DNA from: Candidatus Vogelbacteria bacterium
GTDB lineage: Bacteria > Patescibacteriota > Minisyncoccia > Phycocordibacterales > XYD1-FULL-46-19
Direction: 5' to 3'
NCBI GenBank assembly: GCA_026395035.1
Contig: JAPLZN010000020.1
Span: 1-12,883 of the forward strand
DNA length: 12,883 bases
Numbering within the stretch: position 1 is the first letter of the stretch; the number at the start of each line of letters is the position of its first letter. The translations under genes were made by a program, and so were the position numbers. The notes under the pieces are model-generated. The model worked only from the letters and a program-made list of their open reading frames with translations, searched no databases and was not told the origin of the DNA. Below are positions 1 to 5,825 of this stretch, in pieces.

Positions 1-194
1 CTCAAACAGCGCCTCACGCCGGTTCTCTCTTTGTTATTTTCTAATTGTCTGCGCGAGTCCCGCCGGAGCTTTGGGCTCGTTCTCGCTTCTAATCTTGAAT
101 AAGGGGGGGGTGTGGCTAGAATGTCGCTCTGCGTCTGTCTATGGTCATTCGCCGGTCTGGCGAATGACAAAAATGCCTGCAGTTTGAGTTTACC
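1..194. other. Left-edge region without a convincing gene
   Basis: No convincing gene is seen here. A frame open from the window edge stops at a TAA at 100-102, but it has no recognisable protein character. A run of eight G lies at 103-110. A perfect 10-bp hairpin (GTCATTCGCC / GGCGAATGAC, loop GGTCT) occupies 144-168. It has no T-run after it on either strand, so it is not a classical terminator. It may be an intergenic repeat or part of an RNA whose remainder lies outside the window. Confidence 0.4.
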
Positions 195-222
195 TTGCCT
201 TTTTATAGGGGGAGGGTATTAT
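195..222 (+). promoter_or_regulatory. Candidate promoter for the 254-592 gene
   Basis: TTGCCT at 195-200 and TATTAT at 217-222 are separated by 16 bases. They match the sigma-70 consensus at 4/6 and 5/6 positions. Transcription would start near 229, giving a short AT-rich leader of about 25 bases before the ATG at 254. No Shine-Dalgarno sequence is present at a useful distance. Confidence 0.4.
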
Positions 223-253
223 TTAAACATTAATAATTTTCACTAAAACAATT

Positions 254-592
254 ATGTCAACAGAAAACCCGACGACTGGACAAGAAGATGTTCGAACAAT
301 GGCCGATTCATATGAAAGAAGCTTGGTAAGGGGAAAGGAAGTTCACGATGAACTCCTGGAGATGGAAGCCAGAATTAGCAAACTTTTGGCGGAAAAGGCC
401 GAGCTTCTTTCAAATAGAGCAGTACTTGAAAAAAAACTGGGAGCCACCTCGGAAGGGACGGGGCTTTTAAGGGAAGTAGATAGCCGTGATCCGTTTCCCG
501 AAGCTGAATTAGGCCAAAGAATTCCATTTGCTCCTCCCGAGTTCACTCACATAACATGGAAGACCCCGCTTATCGGCCGTCGTGAGTGGTAA
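254..592 (+). CDS. Hypothetical protein with central coiled coil
   Basis: This is a 112-residue protein that I do not recognise. Residues about 20-63 are rich in Glu, Lys, Leu and Ala with heptad-like spacing, as in a short alpha-helical coiled coil (core words ELLEMEARISKLL and AVLEKKL). The N-terminus is polar and Thr/Glu-rich. The C-terminal 35 residues are Pro/aromatic-rich and probably not helical. There is no signal peptide or membrane segment, so it is likely cytoplasmic. The start is the first ATG after a plausible promoter; no Shine-Dalgarno is visible. A good terminator lies 28 bases after the stop, so the gene appears to be a single-gene unit. The terminator and promoter context support a real gene; the function is unknown. 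Confidence 0.6.
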   Translation: MSTENPTTGQEDVRTMADSYERSLVRGKEVHDELLEMEARISKLLAEKAELLSNRAVLEKKLGATSEGTGLLREVDSRDPFPEAELGQRIPFAPPEFTHITWKTPLIGRREW

Positions 593-620
593 GATTTAAG
601 TATTTGTCAAAATCTAGAGA

Positions 621-655
621 CCCCGTGTACGCGATTCCTTCGCTACGGGGTTTTC
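621..655 (+). terminator. Rho-independent terminator after the 254-592 gene
   Basis: The stem CCCCGT (621-626) pairs with ACGGGG (645-650). An inner GCGA/TCGC helix helps close the loop, and TTTTCT follows directly. It sits 28 bases after the stop codon at 592. Confidence 0.75.
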
Positions 656-756
656 TATTGATTTTTTTGGGTTTTGGCGCATTGTATAGGCAGATAGTTT
701 GAAGATAGATAAAGGGACCTTTCAATCTTTGAAATCATGCCAAGGGAGGCATTACC

Positions 757-1395
757 ATGAAACGCTTGCGCGCTTTTACTTTGATCGAACTGTTGATCGT
801 CGTCGCCATCATCGCCATTCTGGCCGCTATCGCCGTGCCCAATTTCCTGGAGGCCCAGATGCGGGCTAAAATCGGGCGGGCCAAGGCCGACCTGCGCACT
901 TTAAGTATTGGGGTCGAGACTTATCGCATCGACAACAACAAGTGCCCGGTCGACCGCTTTATCTGGCAGGACATTTACCCCAGTGCTTCCGTCGAACTGT
1001 CCAACAGGATGTGTATGGCGATGCTGACAACACCAATCGCCTACCTTTCCAGTCTTCTCTACGATCCCTTTCGGGAGAAAGGCATTCCGGCCGCGGATAT
1101 GGGGACAGATTCAAAGAACATCCTGGTCTTGCGTACGGTCAAGAGCGCAGCCTCCACCAAGACTTGGAAGAATGCCGCCACGAACAATAAATGGTGGCAG
1201 GCCTACCGGTTGGGTTATGAGTGGATGGCCAAGAGCAACGGTCCGATGATCAATTCCACCGGAACGATCGTGGCCTGCGTGCTGGAGGGTGGTGGCGAGG
1301 AAACCTACGACTCCACCAACGGCACGGTCTCCGACGGAATCATCCTGTTGACCAATAAGGGCTTCAACGTAGGCCAACGCGAAAATGGCAAGTGA
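757..1395 (+). CDS. Type IV pilin / type II secretion pseudopilin-like protein
   Basis: The 212-residue product begins with a class III prepilin signal: a short basic leader (MKRLRA) and then FTLIELLIVVAIIAILAA, the hydrophobic helix that packs pilin subunits together. Glu at mature position 5 is present, as needed for N-methylation and assembly. Prepilin peptidase would cut between Ala6 and Phe7; Ala rather than the usual Gly at -1 is tolerated but less common. Residues about 30-60 (RAKADLRTLSIGVETYRIDN) continue the helix as in GspG-like proteins of Planctomycetes- and Omnitrophota-type genomes. The C-terminal part contains a Gly/Thr-rich YDSTNGTVSDG segment typical of these pseudopilins. 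GGGAGG at 744-749 fixes the start with 7-base spacing. No other pilus or secretion gene is nearby, so the assembly partners must lie elsewhere. The family call is firm; pilus versus secretion role is open. Confidence 0.88.
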   Translation: MKRLRAFTLIELLIVVAIIAILAAIAVPNFLEAQMRAKIGRAKADLRTLSIGVETYRIDNNKCPVDRFIWQDIYPSASVELSNRMCMAMLTTPIAYLSSLLYDPFREKGIPAADMGTDSKNILVLRTVKSAASTKTWKNAATNNKWWQAYRLGYEWMAKSNGPMINSTGTIVACVLEGGGEETYDSTNGTVSDGIILLTNKGFNVGQRENGK

Positions 1396-1428
1396 TGCTG
1401 GTCCGTATCGTCTGATCTTGTGTATTTA

Positions 1429-1462
1429 CCCCGCGCGACAGCTAGTCGCCGCGGGGTTTTCT
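1429..1462 (+). terminator. Rho-independent terminator after the pilin gene
   Basis: CCCCGCG (1429-1435) pairs with CGCGGGG (1450-1456). CGAC (1436-1439) pairs with GTCG (1445-1448) inside it, and TTTTCTTTT follows. It sits 33 bases after the stop and separates the pilin from the next unit. Confidence 0.88.
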
Positions 1463-1510
1463 TTTATTTCGGTAGAACACCCTTGTTTTTAGCCGTATTT
1501 TAGTAAAAAC

Positions 1511-1539
1511 TTGCATTTATCTTCAGAGTATGGTATAAT
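1511..1539 (+). promoter_or_regulatory. Strong sigma-70-type promoter for the lipoprotein gene
   Basis: TTGCAT (1511-1516) and TATAAT (1534-1539) are spaced by 17 bases; the -10 box is a perfect consensus. Transcription would begin near 1546, giving a leader of about 75 bases before the ATG at 1622. Confidence 0.72.
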
Positions 1540-1621
1540 AGAAAAAGAGATTTTGACATAGATAGAAACAACCCACCGCTAATTCTTTGAAGTTTGAATC
1601 ACTTTGTCCAGGAGGCCAAAG

Positions 1622-2101
1622 ATGAAAAAGTTGCTTGTTTCGATGTTGATCTTATTGGCGGCTGCTTGCTCACCAAAAAAAGATTTTGGGCTCAGCTACG
1701 CCAAAGCCAAGATGGTCGCGGACGATGTCAAACAGGAGATGCTCAAACTTTGTTTCGACATTCCCGCAACAGAAGAAGTCTTAGGTCAGGAGTTATTGGC
1801 CATCTCCAAATCAAAGGATCTGTCAGATCGGCAGGAGCATCAACAGATTGTCGGTCAACTTCAGAGTGAACTCGCGGTTATGCGGTCTTCACTGAAGAAT
1901 TTGGAGGAGTCGGACAGGCGCTTTGATACCCAGGAGAAGACGACTCAGGAGTTATTGAAGCAGAGCTCGTCTGGCAAGGCGATGAAGGAGCAATTGGATA
2001 GGGTTATCGAGCAGCAGAAGAAAAATGATAAATTGTCCGCTGAACTGGGTTTGGCTGTCAGTGATTTGGCTGAGGCCACATCTGCGACCTTAAGAAGGTA
2101 G
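1622..2101 (+). CDS. Coiled-coil lipoprotein, function unknown
   Basis: The ATG at 1622 was chosen because AGGAGG lies at 1611-1616 with ideal spacing. A frame-compatible ATG at 1604 lies before that site and is unlikely. The 159-residue product starts MKKLLVSMLILLAAACS, a lipoprotein signal with cleavage before Cys16 (lipobox AAAC). The mature protein should be lipid-anchored on the outer face of the cytoplasmic membrane. From about residue 60 it is almost entirely Gln/Glu/Lys/Leu-rich helix (for example QLQSELAVMRSSLKNLEES), as in an extended coiled coil. It therefore probably works as a surface spacer or oligomer; I see no catalytic motif. It has its own promoter upstream and terminator downstream, so it is monocistronic. 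The lipoprotein nature is well supported; the role is unknown. Confidence 0.78.
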   Translation: MKKLLVSMLILLAAACSPKKDFGLSYAKAKMVADDVKQEMLKLCFDIPATEEVLGQELLAISKSKDLSDRQEHQQIVGQLQSELAVMRSSLKNLEESDRRFDTQEKTTQELLKQSSSGKAMKEQLDRVIEQQKKNDKLSAELGLAVSDLAEATSATLRR

Positions 2102-2157
2102 TTTGCCAGGCCGATTCATTCGACAATTTAGTAGCGGAATTGAAAAAGTTGATTAAT

Positions 2158-2182
2158 TAATTCCGGACTGCCAACGGAATTA
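2158..2182. repeat. Small perfect hairpin after the lipoprotein gene
   Basis: TAATTCCG (2158-2165) and CGGAATTA (2175-2182) are perfectly complementary around a 9-base loop. A further GCGGAATT word at 2134-2141 could compete for pairing. It has no T-run. It may stabilise the 3' end of the transcript ahead of the terminator. Confidence 0.35.
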
Positions 2183-2211
2183 CGAAGAGAAGCTGATTAG
2201 CCGATCTCCCC

Positions 2212-2248
2212 AAACCCCCTGAAGCTGAAACATGCTAGGGGGTTTTTA
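2212..2248 (+). terminator. Rho-independent terminator after the lipoprotein gene
   Basis: AAACCCCCT (2212-2220) pairs with AGGGGGTTT (2237-2245). An inner AGC/GCT helix shortens the loop, and the T-run is 2243-2247. Confidence 0.88.
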
Positions 2249-2313
2249 ATTTGTAAAAAAATTAATATTTTAATTTGCAAAACAGTGAGTTATGCACAGA
2301 AAATGCTAAAAGA

Positions 2314-2346
2314 CATGTCCTTGACTTTTATCGGACATGGTATACT
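2314..2346 (+). promoter_or_regulatory. Promoter overlapped by an operator-like inverted repeat
   Basis: TATACT (2341-2346) is a good -10 box, 12 bases before the ATG at 2359. TTGACT at 2321-2326 resembles a -35 box, but the 14-base spacing is short. The perfect inverted repeat CATGTCC (2314-2320) / GGACATG (2333-2339) brackets the TTGACT, a layout typical of a dimeric repressor site. The transcript leader would be only a few bases long. Confidence 0.45.
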
Positions 2347-2358
2347 GCGAGGAACGTT

Positions 2359-3063
2359 ATGGTTTTACGCAAGAATTTTCGTCGGCATAAAGGAAATTCG
2401 ACGACCAAGCTAATCATCTGGCTGGCGGTTTTGATTGTTCTGGCTTTCGGGGTTAGATTTTGGCAGACTCGGGAATCTTCAGTTAACGAGAACCGAACAG
2501 CGACTTCAACCTCGGTGGTTTCGACCAGCACGGCGAGTGTTTCCTCTTGGACAAAATTGCGGGATCGCGCCGGGATTTTCGAGGTTTCCTATCCTCGTCG
2601 GGTTTTTAAATTGGCGGAAAAACCGGCGGTTGTTCCGTCCGCCTGGACGGAGAAAACAAGAGCTCAAGTTTTGACTCACACTATTCCGATTCAACATTGT
2701 GGTCTCTCTGGCTTGCCGGAGCACTGCACGCCTTCGACAACCGATATTTCGATCAGTTTTTTTGTGTTGGAGCGTAGTTTCAATGATGTTTTTAAGGAGC
2801 TCAAAAAAACCTTCGGCGACCTGCCGGTCGTCACTCTCGATGGACATCAAGGGGTGCGATTTGAACAAGGGGTGGAAGGGGAGGGAATCGTCTATACGGT
2901 CCTACCGGTCAACGACACAAAAACTCTTTTTATCGGCCGATCTTACCTCGACGAACAGATCGTCGGGGGGTATAAGGGGGCGAAAGATTTTATTCGCCTG
3001 GCCGAACAGAAGAAACTCTACGACGAAGTGATTGCGACTTTTAAATTCCGCCCAGCTTTCTAA
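2359..3063 (+). CDS. Membrane-anchored hypothetical protein
   Basis: The ATG at 2359 was chosen because GAGGA (2348-2352) sits just before it. The longer open frame upstream starts before the promoter-like boxes at 2321-2346. The 234-residue protein has a basic N-terminus (MVLRKNFRRHKG), one membrane helix at about residues 18-35 (LIIWLAVLIVLAFGVRFW), and a Ser/Thr-rich linker at about 40-60 (TATSTSVVSTSTASVSS). A predicted extracytoplasmic domain follows, rich in beta-strand-like alternation (GIFEVSYPRRVF near its start, IATFKF at its end). The topology is N-in with the domain outside. Small anchored proteins with this layout are common in Patescibacteria, but I cannot name a family or function. 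No downstream partner shares its transcript clearly, because a strong palindrome and a new promoter follow. Confidence 0.72.
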   Translation: MVLRKNFRRHKGNSTTKLIIWLAVLIVLAFGVRFWQTRESSVNENRTATSTSVVSTSTASVSSWTKLRDRAGIFEVSYPRRVFKLAEKPAVVPSAWTEKTRAQVLTHTIPIQHCGLSGLPEHCTPSTTDISISFFVLERSFNDVFKELKKTFGDLPVVTLDGHQGVRFEQGVEGEGIVYTVLPVNDTKTLFIGRSYLDEQIVGGYKGAKDFIRLAEQKKLYDEVIATFKFRPAF

Positions 3064-3064
3064 T

Positions 3065-3150
3065 GGGGTTGACCCTGTTAGAGAACGCCCTCCCGCTTTG
3101 GCGGGACGGCTTCGGCCGCTTTGGGGCGGCCTTTCTCTAACGGGGTTGAC
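3065..3150. repeat. Multi-branched palindromic element upstream of tuf
   Basis: The outer 13-bp stem pairs 3073-3085 (CCCTGTTAGAGAA) with 3133-3145 (TTCTCTAACGGGG), with one G-T pair. Inside it, CGCCC (3086-3090) pairs with GGGCG (3124-3128). Two perfect hairpins sit within that: CCCGC-TTTG-GCGGG (3092-3105) and CGGC-TTCG-GCCG (3107-3118). The word GGGGTTGAC is directly repeated at both edges (3065-3073 and 3142-3150). No T-run follows, so this is not a standard terminator. It resembles a dispersed REP- or MITE-like element, and its right edge supplies the tuf -35 box. Confidence 0.7.
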
Positions 3151-3173
3151 TTAAGCTTCCGTTCTGTTAAGAT
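3146..3173 (+). promoter_or_regulatory. Candidate promoter for tuf-rpsJ
   Basis: TTGACT (3146-3151) and TAAGAT (3168-3173) are spaced by 16 bases, matching consensus at 5/6 and 4/6 positions. The -35 box lies inside the right edge of the palindromic element. Transcription would start near 3180, leaving a leader of about 110 bases before tuf. Confidence 0.45.
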
Positions 3174-3178
3174 ATATG

Positions 3179-3240
3179 GTACGCTTGAGTGCGTGCTTTT
3201 TATTGTATTAACCTTGCCTCCGGGTTGTTCTCGGGGCAGG
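3179..3240 (+). promoter_or_regulatory. Structured leader of tuf with two hairpins
   Basis: GTACGC (3179-3184) pairs with GCGTGC (3191-3196) and is followed by five T (3197-3201), which looks like a small terminator or attenuator. A second hairpin of about 11 bp spans 3213-3240 (TGCC and CCGGG pair with CTCGG and GGCA, loop TTGTT). The first hairpin may instead end transcripts of the upstream gene. No Shine-Dalgarno is present before the tuf ATG. Confidence 0.4.
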
Positions 3241-3290
3241 CGAAAAAATTAGTAATTTAGTAATTAGTCATAAGTTTAAGAATAAAGAAT

Positions 3291-4493
3291 ATGGCAGATA
3301 AATTTGATCGGTCCAAGCCGCACATGAATGTGGGCACTATCGGCCACGTTGACCACGGCAAAACGACCACCACTGCGGCGATTTTGCATGTCTTGAATCT
3401 GGCAAAAGATCAGGGCTACAGCGCTCGCGTGGAAGGCGTAGATAATATCGATAACGCGCCGGAAGAAAAGGCTCGTGGGATTACTATTGCGCTTCACCAC
3501 TCCGAATACTCGACCCCTAAGCGTCATTACGCGCACATCGACGCTCCGGGACACGCTGACTACATCAAAAACATGATCACCGGGGCCGCTCAGATGGACG
3601 GAGCCGTGCTGGTTGTCGCGGCCCCTGATGGCGCGATGCCACAGACGCGCGAGCACGTGCTTTTGGCTCGCCAAGTCGGTGTACCGAAGATGCTGGTTTA
3701 CCTCAACAAGTGCGACATGGTGGATGATCCGGAAATGATCGACCTCGTAGAGGAAGAAATTCGCGAACTTTTGACCAAGCAGAACTTTGATGGAGCCAAC
3801 ACTCCGATTATCCGCGGTTCCTCATTGAAGGCTTTGGAAGCCAAAGACCTGAATGATCCGTGGGCAATTAAAATCTTGGACCTGGTCAAGGCAATGGATG
3901 AATTCTTCCCGGATCCGATTCGTGAAACCGACAAGCCGTTTTTGATGCCAATCGAAGACATCTTTTCGATTGAAGGTCGTGGCACTGTTGTGACCGGCCG
4001 TATCGAACGCGGTATCGTGAAGGTGGGTGAGGAAATCGAAGTGGTCGGACTTAAACCGACGGCCAAGACGACCATCACCGGAATTGAAATGTTCAACAAA
4101 CAGCTCGACGAGGGGATGGCGGGCGACAATGCCGGCGTGCTCTTGCGTGGTCTGAAGAAGGAGGATGTTACCCGTGGCCAGGTGTTGGCCAAGCCGGGTT
4201 CCATCACCCCGCATACCGATTTCGTGGCTGAGGTCTACATTCTGACCAAGGAAGAAGGCGGTCGCCATACTCCGTTCTTTACCGGCTACAAGCCGCAGTT
4301 CTATATCCGCACGACGGATGTGACTGGTGATGTGACCCTGCCGGAAGAAGTGAAAATGGTTATGCCAGGCGATACGGTGACTTTCAATGTCAAATTGGTC
4401 GCTCCGGTTGCTATGGAAGACAAGATGCGCTTCGCGATTCGCGAAGGGGGCAAGACGGTCGGCGCGGGGGTAGTTACAAAGATCACCGCCTAA
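3291..4493 (+). CDS. tuf: Translation elongation factor Tu
   Basis: This GTPase carries aminoacyl-tRNA to the ribosomal A site in the cytoplasm. The 400-residue product is full length for the family. The G1 P-loop GHVDHGKT is at residues 18-25, the switch I word ARGITI follows, G3 reads DAPGHADY (most relatives have DCPGHADY), then [12 protein letters not shown], and G4 reads NKCD. Domain 2 ([11 protein letters not shown]) and domain 3 ([21 protein letters not shown]) are intact. The residues after ARGITI read ALHHSEY instead of the common NTSHVEY, a lineage-type variant. The gene starts with ATG and no Shine-Dalgarno. It lies 91 bases upstream of rpsJ, as in the str-S10 arrangement of many bacteria, but no fusA precedes it; an unrelated membrane protein gene does. 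Probable cotranscription with rpsJ. Confidence 0.98.
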   Translation: MADKFDRSKPHMNVGTIGHVDHGKTTTTAAILHVLNLAKDQGYSARVEGVDNIDNAPEEKARGITIALHHSEYSTPKRHYAHIDAPGHADYIKNMITGAAQMDGAVLVVAAPDGAMPQTREHVLLARQVGVPKMLVYLNKCDMVDDPEMIDLVEEEIRELLTKQNFDGANTPIIRGSSLKALEAKDLNDPWAIKILDLVKAMDEFFPDPIRETDKPFLMPIEDIFSIEGRGTVVTGRIERGIVKVGEEIEVVGLKPTAKTTITGIEMFNKQLDEGMAGDNAGVLLRGLKKEDVTRGQVLAKPGSITPHTDFVAEVYILTKEEGGRHTPFFTGYKPQFYIRTTDVTGDVTLPEEVKMVMPGDTVTFNVKLVAPVAMEDKMRFAIREGGKTVGAGVVTKITA

Positions 4494-4580
4494 TCAATTA
4501 AAAATGTAAAATTAAAAATTAGAAATGAAATGCGAGTCCAAGAATTCAATTTTTAATTTCTAATTTCTAATTTACAATTA
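4494..4580. repeat. AT-rich imperfect inverted repeat between tuf and rpsJ
   Basis: The spacer is built from AATTAAAAATTAGAAAT-type words on the left and their complement (AATTTTTAATTTCTAATTT) on the right. They fold around a centre at about 4526-4548 containing GCGAGTCCAAGAATTC. The centre's flanking words CATTTC and TTGAATT (read on the minus strand) recur in the rplD-rplW spacer in the opposite orientation, so the two belong to one repeat family. It fills the whole spacer and leaves no Shine-Dalgarno for rpsJ. Confidence 0.75.
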
Positions 4581-4584
4581 GTTT

Positions 4585-4977
4585 ATGCCCGTAAAAACCC
4601 CTACAACTAAAAAGACCGTCACCCGCGCTCCGCGCGCTAAGGCTAAGCCGAAAGCGGAGGTGGAAAAGGAACTGTCCAAGCTCCGTATCAAGGTGTCTGC
4701 CTACGAGAACAAAATCTTGGACGCCAGCGTGAAGCAGATTGTGGATACCGCTCTGCGGTACGACGGCAAGGTGCGGGGACCGATTCCGTTGCCTACCGAG
4801 ATCAAGAAATACACGGTCAATCGTGGAGCGTTCATCGACAAGAACTCGCGCGAACAGTTTGAAATGCGGACACACAAGCGCGTGATCGACATCATGAATC
4901 CGTCCCCGAAGATTATCGAGAATCTCACCAATCTCAATCTGCCGTCGGGGGTGAATATTGGTGTGAAGATGCTGTAA
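4585..4977 (+). CDS. rpsJ: 30S ribosomal protein S10 with N-terminal extension
   Basis: S10 is a head protein of the small ribosomal subunit and also partners NusB in antitermination in other bacteria. The S10 core runs from about residue 32 (LRIKVSAYENKILD) to the end and contains GPIPLPTE, RTHKRVIDI and NLPSGV. About 30 extra residues rich in Lys, Ala, Pro and Thr precede the core. With 130 residues it is longer than the usual 102-105, and no internal ATG offers a shorter start. The C-terminus reads VNIGVKML, where most S10 proteins have an acidic residue at the Gly position (as in VDIEIKL). The last 85 bases are repeated downstream at 5641-5726. A terminator follows at once, so rpsJ is cut off from rplC. 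Confidence 0.96.
   Translation: MPVKTPTTKKTVTRAPRAKAKPKAEVEKELSKLRIKVSAYENKILDASVKQIVDTALRYDGKVRGPIPLPTEIKKYTVNRGAFIDKNSREQFEMRTHKRVIDIMNPSPKIIENLTNLNLPSGVNIGVKML
4893..4977 (+). repeat. Direct repeat, copy 1: 3' end of intact rpsJ
   Basis: These 85 bases, up to and including the TAA, match 5641-5726 with five substitutions and one inserted G in copy 2. Four of the five substitutions are synonymous (ATT/ATC twice, ACC/ACG, AAT/AAC). One changes Gly to Asp. The distance between copies is 748 bases, with hicBA between them. Confidence 0.93.
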
Positions 4978-4993
4978 AAGTATATATCAGCAC

Positions 4994-5019
4994 AAAAAAT
5001 CCTCGTATGGGGATTTTTT
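4994..5019. terminator. Terminator after rpsJ copy 1
   Basis: AAAAAATCC (4994-5002) and GGATTTTTT (5011-5019) form a perfect 9-bp stem with an 8-base loop. The T-rich arm gives the U-tract, and the symmetric A-tract could make it work in both directions. It lies 16 bases after the rpsJ stop. Confidence 0.75.
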
Positions 5020-5049
5020 GTTGGGTTTCATTTTGACCACATTTGCGCG

Positions 5050-5078
5050 TTGCAAAATTGCCGTAAATGAGCAATACT
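5050..5078 (+). promoter_or_regulatory. Weak candidate promoter of hicBA
   Basis: TTGCAA (5050-5055) and AATACT (5073-5078) are spaced by 17 bases and each match consensus at 4/6 positions. The start site would fall almost on the hicB ATG (5086), implying a leaderless message. TTGACC at 5033-5038 is an alternative -35 box without a good -10. Confidence 0.27.
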
Positions 5079-5085
5079 TATTCAC

Positions 5086-5391
5086 ATGAATACGCCAAAG
5101 GCAGGAGCCGTGAGATGTATAGTTTTTAAAGAAGGCGATACTTGGTATGGTGTAGCTTTGGAGTTTAATATTGTTGAATCGGCCGATGATTACGATGTCG
5201 CGATGAACAATTTGCAGGAAGCAATCCAGGGCTATGTGGAATCTCAACGAAAAATAAAAGGCTCTTATCGTATCTCCCCACTCAATCAAAAGTCAGATGA
5301 AGAATATGAACAGCTTTGGAAGAACCTTAACGCCGGCAAACCCATACCTTCGCCGATTAATGTTAGATATTACGGGGTGACAAGAGTCTAA
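5086..5391 (+). CDS. hicB: HicB-family antitoxin
   Basis: The 101-residue product has the HicB partial RNase H-like fold signature: a first strand RCIVFKEGDTWYGVALEFN, then a short loop with acidic ESADDYDVAMNNLQEAI, then a helix (QGYVESQ). In this family the domain neutralises the HicA toxin and often represses the operon through a C-terminal DNA-binding region. Here the C-terminal 40 residues do not show a clear ribbon-helix-helix or helix-turn-helix, so autoregulation cannot be inferred. hicA follows after 3 bases, which suggests translational coupling. The order antitoxin-toxin is one of the two known arrangements. The gene has no Shine-Dalgarno and sits in the unit between the two rpsJ ends. 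The call rests on the fold pattern and the neighbouring HicA. Confidence 0.82.
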   Translation: MNTPKAGAVRCIVFKEGDTWYGVALEFNIVESADDYDVAMNNLQEAIQGYVESQRKIKGSYRISPLNQKSDEEYEQLWKNLNAGKPIPSPINVRYYGVTRV

Positions 5392-5394
5392 TTA

Positions 5395-5634
5395 ATGCCC
5401 AACGGAATTAATAATTGGAATTTTAACGACGTTGTGACACTCCTAAAAGAGAATGGCTTTACTCTTAATCATGTGAAAGGAAGCCATTATTTTTATATCG
5501 GCTATGTTGGTGCAAAATCTCGACAGGTTTGTGTTCCCAAGCATAGTAAGCTGGTTTTTAAACCCCGGACATTGAAGAGTATGATTTTACAATCAGGTTT
5601 ATCCCCTAACATTTGGGGACTGGGTAAAAAGTAG
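5395..5634 (+). CDS. hicA: HicA-family mRNA interferase toxin
   Basis: The 79-residue product has the HicA/YcfA double-stranded-RNA-binding-like fold. A helix NFNDVVTLLKENGF is followed by strands NHVKGSHYFYIG and QVCVPKHSKLVFKP, then the final helix TLKSMILQSGLS. The Gly-Ser-His of HicA active sites is present with His31 as the catalytic residue, so the toxin looks intact. HicA proteins cut mRNA and tmRNA when the unstable HicB antitoxin is lost, causing growth arrest. It begins 3 bases after the hicB stop, with no good Shine-Dalgarno, so expression should depend on hicB translation. It ends only 6 bases before the second rpsJ 3'-end copy. A solo role outside a toxin-antitoxin pair is unlikely. 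Confidence 0.88.
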   Translation: MPNGINNWNFNDVVTLLKENGFTLNHVKGSHYFYIGYVGAKSRQVCVPKHSKLVFKPRTLKSMILQSGLSPNIWGLGKK

Positions 5635-5640
5635 AAGCCT

Positions 5641-5726
5641 CATGAATCCGTCCCCGAAGATCATCGAGAATCTCACGAACCTCAATCTGCCGTCGGGGGG
5701 TGAATATCGATGTGAAGATGCTGTAA
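5641..5726 (+). pseudogene. rpsJ': Frameshifted 3'-end remnant of rpsJ (repeat copy 2)
   Basis: The 86 bases repeat 4893-4977. They encode the last 28 S10 residues from MNPSPKIIENL onward, but one extra G in the run after CCGTC (six G instead of five) shifts the frame. No upstream rpsJ sequence is attached. Ignoring the extra G, it would end VNIDVKML, with the acidic residue that S10 proteins normally carry. It is followed 28 bases later by a strong terminator, plausibly the original end of a tuf-rpsJ transcript. Confidence 0.92.
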
Positions 5727-5754
5727 ACAAGTACAAAGTAGTAAGTAGTAAATC

Positions 5755-5790
5755 AAACCGCCCTGGGCTTTGCCTGGGGCGGTTTTGGTT
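5755..5790. terminator. Bidirectional terminator
   Basis: AAACCGCCC (5755-5763) and GGGCGGTTT (5777-5785) pair perfectly. An inner GGGC/GCCT helix closes a 3-base loop. T-rich sequence follows on the plus strand (TTTTGGTTT), and GGTTTGATTT follows on the minus strand. It can end transcripts from the rpsJ/hicBA side and from the minus-strand gene that ends at 5826. Confidence 0.85.
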
Positions 5791-5825
5791 TCTAACACAA
5801 AGATAACTGAAAATCGGCGAGAGTT

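Noticed and set aside
757..1395. Alternative genetic code (TGA as glycine, as in some Patescibacteria)
   Set aside because: TGA ends the pilin gene shortly before a terminator and also ends the minus-strand amidase; conserved glycines use GGN codons and no in-frame TGA is needed.
4978..5640. Complete integrative element or transposon
   Set aside because: No integrase, transposase or terminal inverted repeats are found in the 748-base unit, so only a duplication-flanked cassette can be claimed.
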